Of a DNA stretch of 62,223 nucleotides, positions 58,740-62,223 are shown piece by piece (position 1 is the stretch's first letter; each line of letters begins with the position of its first letter). Source of the DNA: Muribaculaceae bacterium (GTDB lineage: Bacteria > Bacteroidota > Bacteroidia > Bacteroidales > Muribaculaceae). Location of the stretch: contig JAQVCR010000014.1 of the NCBI GenBank assembly GCA_028689665.1, positions 1-62,223 of the forward strand. The letters run 5' to 3'. The notes under the pieces are model-generated. The model saw only the letters and a list, made by a program, of their open reading frames with translations, searched no databases and was not told the origin of the DNA. Position numbers and translations under genes: made by a program.

Positions 58740-59273
58740 TTACAACGTTATTTCTTTGCTATCATCATACCATTTAGAATACATAAGATAATTCTTTGCT
58801 ATCTTCTGGTTAATTTCTTTACTTTGAGCCGGGTCGACCATTTTTATAAATTTTGCCGGCGCACCACCCCAAAGTTCATTATTTCCAATCACCGTACGGC
58901 TAAGCACCACACTGCCGGCGGCAACGATAGCCCCCTCGCCTACTACGGCATCGTCCATAACCACAGCCCCCATACCAATAAGAGCAAAATCATGAATTTT
59001 TGCGCCATGAATAGTAACATTGTGTCCTATCGACACATCATCGCCTATTTCAATAGTTGATTTTTGATAAAGAGTGTGCAGCACACTACCGTCTTGAATA
59101 TTTACACGATTACCAATAGTGATAGTATTGACATCACCGCGAAGCACAGTATTAAACCATACGCTACATTCATCGCCGATAGTAACATCACCTATAATAG
59201 TAGCATTGTCGGCAAGGAAACAATCACGACCAATTGCAGGAACAAATCCTCTAAGAGTCTTTACAAGTGCCAT
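58740..59273 (-). CDS. Gamma-carbonic anhydrase family hexapeptide protein
   Basis: 177-aa left-handed beta-helix protein. Hexapeptide repeats run through most of the chain (ATIIGDVTIGDECSVW, VNIQDGSVLHTL, DVSIGHNVTIHGA). Candidate zinc ligands are the histidines in VLHTL, IGHN and TIHGA. Members act as carbonic anhydrases or related metal proteins; activity is not certain. I chose the ATG at 59273, beginning ALVKTLRGFVPAIG, 1 nt after the aminopeptidase stop; the longer frame from 59342 would overlap that gene. It is probably co-transcribed with the aminopeptidase. Confidence 0.92.
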   Translation of the reverse strand: MALVKTLRGFVPAIGRDCFLADNATIIGDVTIGDECSVWFNTVLRGDVNTITIGNRVNIQDGSVLHTLYQKSTIEIGDDVSIGHNVTIHGAKIHDFALIGMGAVVMDDAVVGEGAIVAAGSVVLSRTVIGNNELWGGAPAKFIKMVDPAQSKEINQKIAKNYLMYSKWYDDSKEITL

Positions 59274-59274
59274 A

Positions 59275-61062
59275 TTATCGTAGAATAGTTTTAGTTTTCG
59301 ATGCAAGCCATTCGTTTTCAACATCATTAAGATGCTTTGCAAGGCGATTTTTCACCATTTCATGGTAAGCATTAATCCAATTTAGTTCTTCATCAGATAG
59401 CATTGACACATCTATTAAAGCAGCATCGTAGGGATATAGAGTAAGAGTTTCAAATTTATAAAAATCTCCAAACTCTTCAGTTTCAACTGCAGGCACTACA
59501 AGAGTTAAATTTTCGGTACGAATACCATATTTACCGGTACGATAAACACCCGGCTCATCAGAAGTAATCATACCCGGTTTCAACTCTGCCGGATTTTCAT
59601 TCAATCTAATATTTTGAGGTCCTTCATGCACACTCAAGAAATGACCGACACCGTGTCCTGTGCCATGGAAATAAGACACCCCTTCTTTCCACATAAATTG
59701 ACGAGCCAGCGCATCAAGTTGCGCACCGCGAGTACCGACGGGGAAAAGCTGAGTAGCAATGGCGATATGACCTTTAAGCACAAGCGTGTAGTCATGAATT
59801 TCTTCGTGGGAAGGATTTCCCAGAGAGATAGTACGAGTAATATCGGTAGTACCATCAATATATTGTGCGCCCGAATCAACAAGTAATAAACCATCAGCAC
59901 TAAGAGTTGCATTACTATTCTCATCGGCAGTATAATGCACGATAGCGCCATGTTCCTTGTACCCGGCAATCATCTTGAAGCTGTCGCCACGATAATAAGG
60001 GTGCAAAGCACGCATCTCTTTGCCTTTTTCCCACACATCAATTTCGGTAACATTACCCGATGCAACATTCTGTTCAAGCCACATAAACATTTTCACAAGC
60101 GCAGCTCCATCACGTTCCATTGCTTCTCTCGTTCCTGCAATCTGCACCTCGTTTTTAACTCCTTTCAATGCTCCAATTGGAGATTTCTGATAAATCTTAC
60201 CACAATCAATTGCACGTCCGAGAGTGTCGCTAACAAGATTAGGATCGATAAGCACCGTCTCCATATTCGACAATTTTGCCAAAAATTTAGTAACATCTTC
60301 GTAAGGTAATACCTTAATCTCGTTATCTTTAAAATATTTAGCTACATCATTATTAACCTTAGAGCTATCCACAAATATCACCCTCTTCTCATTAGAAATA
60401 TAAGCAAATGCGATAGCAACCGGTGTAAATGCGACGTCATCACAACGAATATTAAACAGCCATGCAATTTCATCTAGAGCAACAATGAATAAGCTGTCGG
60501 CACCGGCAGCATCAACTTGTTGAAGCACACGCTCAATCTTATTATTAACATCCTCGCCTGCAAATTGAGCATCGTGAATAAATAACTCGCCATTAGGACG
60601 TGCCGGGCGATCACTCCATATTTCATCAAAAGGACGAAAATCGGTGGCAAATCTAAATCCGTTAAAGCCACAAAATTCTTCAAGTGCATTAGCCTTTATC
60701 AACGAGAATAAAGTGCCATCGACAGCCAATATAGCCCCCTCTTCAAGATTTTCAGCAAGCCACTCGGTGAGAGTAGGTTCTCCCGGAATATCTTCTTTCA
60801 TCATTTTAAAGCCAGAACCTTCAAGTTGTTGTTCGGCTTGCAAGAAATAGCGAGAATCAGTCCAAAGACGAGCATCATTCAATGTAACTACAGCAGTTCC
60901 ATTGCTACCCGTAAATCCACTAACCCAATCGCGCATTTTCCAATGATCGCATACATACTCACTCTGGTGAGCATCTGTTCCCGGAACAATAACTGCATCA
61001 ACGCGTGCGCTAGCCATAGCCTCGCGCAAAGCACTAAGATTATTCAATGTATTATTACTCAT
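59275..61062 (-). CDS. Xaa-Pro aminopeptidase (aminopeptidase P family)
   Basis: 595-aa cytosolic M24B peptidase removing N-terminal residues before proline. Two creatinase N-like domains (about 5-300) precede the pita-bread catalytic domain. Metal ligands appear in VDSGAQYIDGTTDITRT (two Asp), GTGHGVGHFLSVHE (His), SDEPGVY (Glu) and GIRTENLTLV (Glu). At 595 aa it is the long, eukaryote-like form common in Bacteroidetes. The ATG at 61062 was chosen because upstream residues of the long frame are hydrophobic and unlike the family. It lies 34 nt after the phosphatase-fold gene. Confidence 0.94.
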   Translation of the reverse strand: MSNNTLNNLSALREAMASARVDAVIVPGTDAHQSEYVCDHWKMRDWVSGFTGSNGTAVVTLNDARLWTDSRYFLQAEQQLEGSGFKMMKEDIPGEPTLTEWLAENLEEGAILAVDGTLFSLIKANALEEFCGFNGFRFATDFRPFDEIWSDRPARPNGELFIHDAQFAGEDVNNKIERVLQQVDAAGADSLFIVALDEIAWLFNIRCDDVAFTPVAIAFAYISNEKRVIFVDSSKVNNDVAKYFKDNEIKVLPYEDVTKFLAKLSNMETVLIDPNLVSDTLGRAIDCGKIYQKSPIGALKGVKNEVQIAGTREAMERDGAALVKMFMWLEQNVASGNVTEIDVWEKGKEMRALHPYYRGDSFKMIAGYKEHGAIVHYTADENSNATLSADGLLLVDSGAQYIDGTTDITRTISLGNPSHEEIHDYTLVLKGHIAIATQLFPVGTRGAQLDALARQFMWKEGVSYFHGTGHGVGHFLSVHEGPQNIRLNENPAELKPGMITSDEPGVYRTGKYGIRTENLTLVVPAVETEEFGDFYKFETLTLYPYDAALIDVSMLSDEELNWINAYHEMVKNRLAKHLNDVENEWLASKTKTILR

Positions 61063-61096
61063 ATTATATATTATATTTAATTTATCTAATAACAAT

Positions 61097-61501
61097 TTAA
61101 TGACACTTACAAATATCATTTGCGCCACATGTGCAAGCAGCACCGGCATATTGAATTTTGTCGAAATACAAGCCTCTAACTACCCTTTCGATTTCAGTCT
61201 CCGAATCGTTAGCGTCAAGCATAATAGTATATTTCCTACTACTAATAATCTTTGAAGTGTCTACTACCCCAGACATATTAAGACGCTTAATCTCAATCAC
61301 TACAGTCCACGAAGTATTATCAAAATCCTTAATAGAATGCACAAAATCAAGTCCACCATAGCTCTTAAGCATCTCGCCAGAAACAGCTTCCACATCATCA
61401 ATGCCAGCCGATGTAATAATTGCATTAGAGTCTAATTGGCTGAAAATACGATGAGCTATCATTCTTGCTACATCATCATTTGAAGCAACAAAGATTTTCA
61501 T
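61097..61501 (-). CDS. Degenerate LMW-phosphatase-like protein with C-terminal cysteine cluster
   Basis: 134-aa protein without an obvious family name. The N-terminus MKIFVASNDDVARMIAHRIF aligns by eye with the low-molecular-weight phosphatase/arsenate reductase P-loop (consensus LFVCTGNTCRSPMAEAIF). The catalytic Cys and Arg are replaced (Ala6, Ala12). The later ITSAGI (30-35), LKSYGGLDFVHS (45-56) and DFDNTSWTVVIEIKR segments follow the same fold order. The tail CTCGANDICKCH (residues 123-134) has four cysteines and a histidine, which could bind a metal. It overlaps the SemiSWEET gene by 4 nt. Assignment is inference. Confidence 0.55.
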   Translation of the reverse strand: MKIFVASNDDVARMIAHRIFSQLDSNAIITSAGIDDVEAVSGEMLKSYGGLDFVHSIKDFDNTSWTVVIEIKRLNMSGVVDTSKIISSRKYTIMLDANDSETEIERVVRGLYFDKIQYAGAACTCGANDICKCH

Positions 61502-61788
61502 TTTTTAGACTTCTTATTCTTAAAATAGTCATTATACACCTTAATTCCAAATATAATAGCGCTCGAAGTGGTAGTAAAGATATTAGTGATAAGCAATGGC
61601 ATATTATCAACCAATATCCCCTGAATTGCAAAAAACAATCCGCCAATTGCCATCAATAAAAAGGTCGACATAGCAATATCATCAGTAGAACGAGTGCGAA
61701 TCGTCCTTACAGCTTGAGGCAAATATCCCAGCACCATAGAAACGCAAGCAATATAGCCAATAATCTCGGTAATAAATTCGGTATTCAT
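61498..61788 (-). CDS. SemiSWEET-type sugar transporter
   Basis: 96-aa three-helix membrane protein of the MtN3/SWEET family; two copies would form one channel. The PQ motif (P24, Q25) lies in the first helix, GYLPQAVRTIRTRSTDDIAMSTFLLM, and the last helix is NIFTTTSSAIIFGIKVY. The ATG at 61788 was chosen because the longer frame adds an implausible hydrophobic leader. It overlaps the phosphatase-fold gene by 4 nt (ATGA), so the two are translationally coupled. A minus-strand TATCTTTG at 61822-61815, with TTTG 22 nt upstream, may be the promoter. Confidence 0.9.
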   Translation of the reverse strand: MNTEFITEIIGYIACVSMVLGYLPQAVRTIRTRSTDDIAMSTFLLMAIGGLFFAIQGILVDNMPLLITNIFTTTSSAIIFGIKVYNDYFKNKKSKK

Positions 61789-62223
61789 AAAATATATATT
61801 AAAAAAACGAATAGCAAAGATATAAATAAAAGACAAGGCTAATACAAAAAATGTAGAATAAAATTAAAATCGAAAGATTCAAGTCATAGAGATAACGAAA
61901 GAACATACAAAGATATCTTAATTTATCACTAGCCGACTGAAACTATGGTGCATCTAAATACAAACAACTCTTCCTTAATTAAAAAGAAATTATTAATTTC
62001 GTTTACATCAATTCCATGAGAAAATATAAAGAGGCTCAATACGGGCAGAAATTGTCCCTCAAAACAAGTTCAAAACACATTAAAATTAGCTTAAAAGCAT
62101 AAACAATTATGACAAATTCAGAAGAATCGCCTTGGAAAGAAATCGAGAAACGCAGCGTGATGGATTAATCATTGTAGACACGAAGATAAAAAATTAGAGG
62201 AAAGTGGATTAAGAAATAAAATA
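61789..62223. other. AT-rich intergenic region at the window end
   Basis: Apart from the putative promoter of the SemiSWEET gene (61815-61848), nothing is clear. Two tiny frames at 62016-62102 (28 aa) and 62109-62168 (19 aa) have no recognisable product. The next gene lies outside the window. Confidence 0.6.

Noticed and set aside
62016..62168. Two tiny open frames near the window end (28 and 19 codons)
   Set aside because: They are too short, have no recognisable motif or clear ribosome binding site, and are interrupted by stops.

Overview
This is an AT-rich chromosomal segment of a gut-type Bacteroidota, most likely order Bacteroidales and possibly Muribaculaceae or a relative. The evidence is a SusC/SusD pair, a UpxY-type NusG paralogue, C-terminal sorting-domain proteins, an FMN-family flavoprotein next to an AraC regulator, and many promoters of the Bacteroidetes form TTTG-(18-20)-TAnnTTTG. 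No rRNA operon, CRISPR array or intact prophage is present. The species assignment is inferred from gene content and style only.

Layout. Bases 1-682 are non-coding and repeat-rich: a degenerate 7-mer array, several hairpins and a pyrimidine-rich array. Next come ribBA and an LptF/G permease (minus strand), then divergent rpiB. Bases 4638-12546 form a nutrient-acquisition locus: a membrane-spanning TPR/HTH sensor-regulator (DUF6377 type), SusC, SusD and a secreted branch-2 histidine phosphatase. This suggests uptake or dephosphorylation of an organic phosphate such as an inositol phosphate. An AraC regulator diverges from a flavodoxin-like oxidoreductase, followed by pta-ackA, a START-like protein, diaminopimelate dehydrogenase, lgt, a large secreted adhesin-like protein, typA, cdsA-purM, an MltF-like transglycosylase, a DUF3332 lipoprotein, an orphan upxY-acyltransferase pair, an RluA-type pseudouridine synthase and class I fumarase.

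Bases 33445-46546 are the core information-processing operon: four tRNA genes (Thr, Tyr, Gly, Thr), tuf, tRNA-Trp, secE, nusG, rplKAJL, rpoB and rpoC. Hairpins lie between tuf and tRNA-Trp, rplL and rpoB, and rpoB and rpoC. Thymidine kinase follows. A minus-strand group then holds aspS, a Nif3-family protein, a coiled-coil zinc-ribbon protein and a YhcH-family protein.

After tRNA-Pro comes a small accessory patch: a very AT-rich acyltransferase and a 306-bp internally deleted insertion sequence with intact inverted repeats. A secreted glycerophosphodiesterase with a C-terminal sorting domain follows. The rpsU-xerC-hpf operon, an upstream candidate structured RNA, an outer-membrane barrel protein, gamma-carbonic anhydrase, Xaa-Pro aminopeptidase, a catalytically degenerate LMW-phosphatase-like protein and a SemiSWEET transporter complete the window.

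The best leads are the phosphatase-linked SusCD locus, the candidate RNA upstream of rpsU, the degenerate phosphatase-fold protein with a cysteine tail, the GDPD-sorting-domain fusion, the orphan UpxY pair and the MITE-like element. None is demonstrated here to be a new system.
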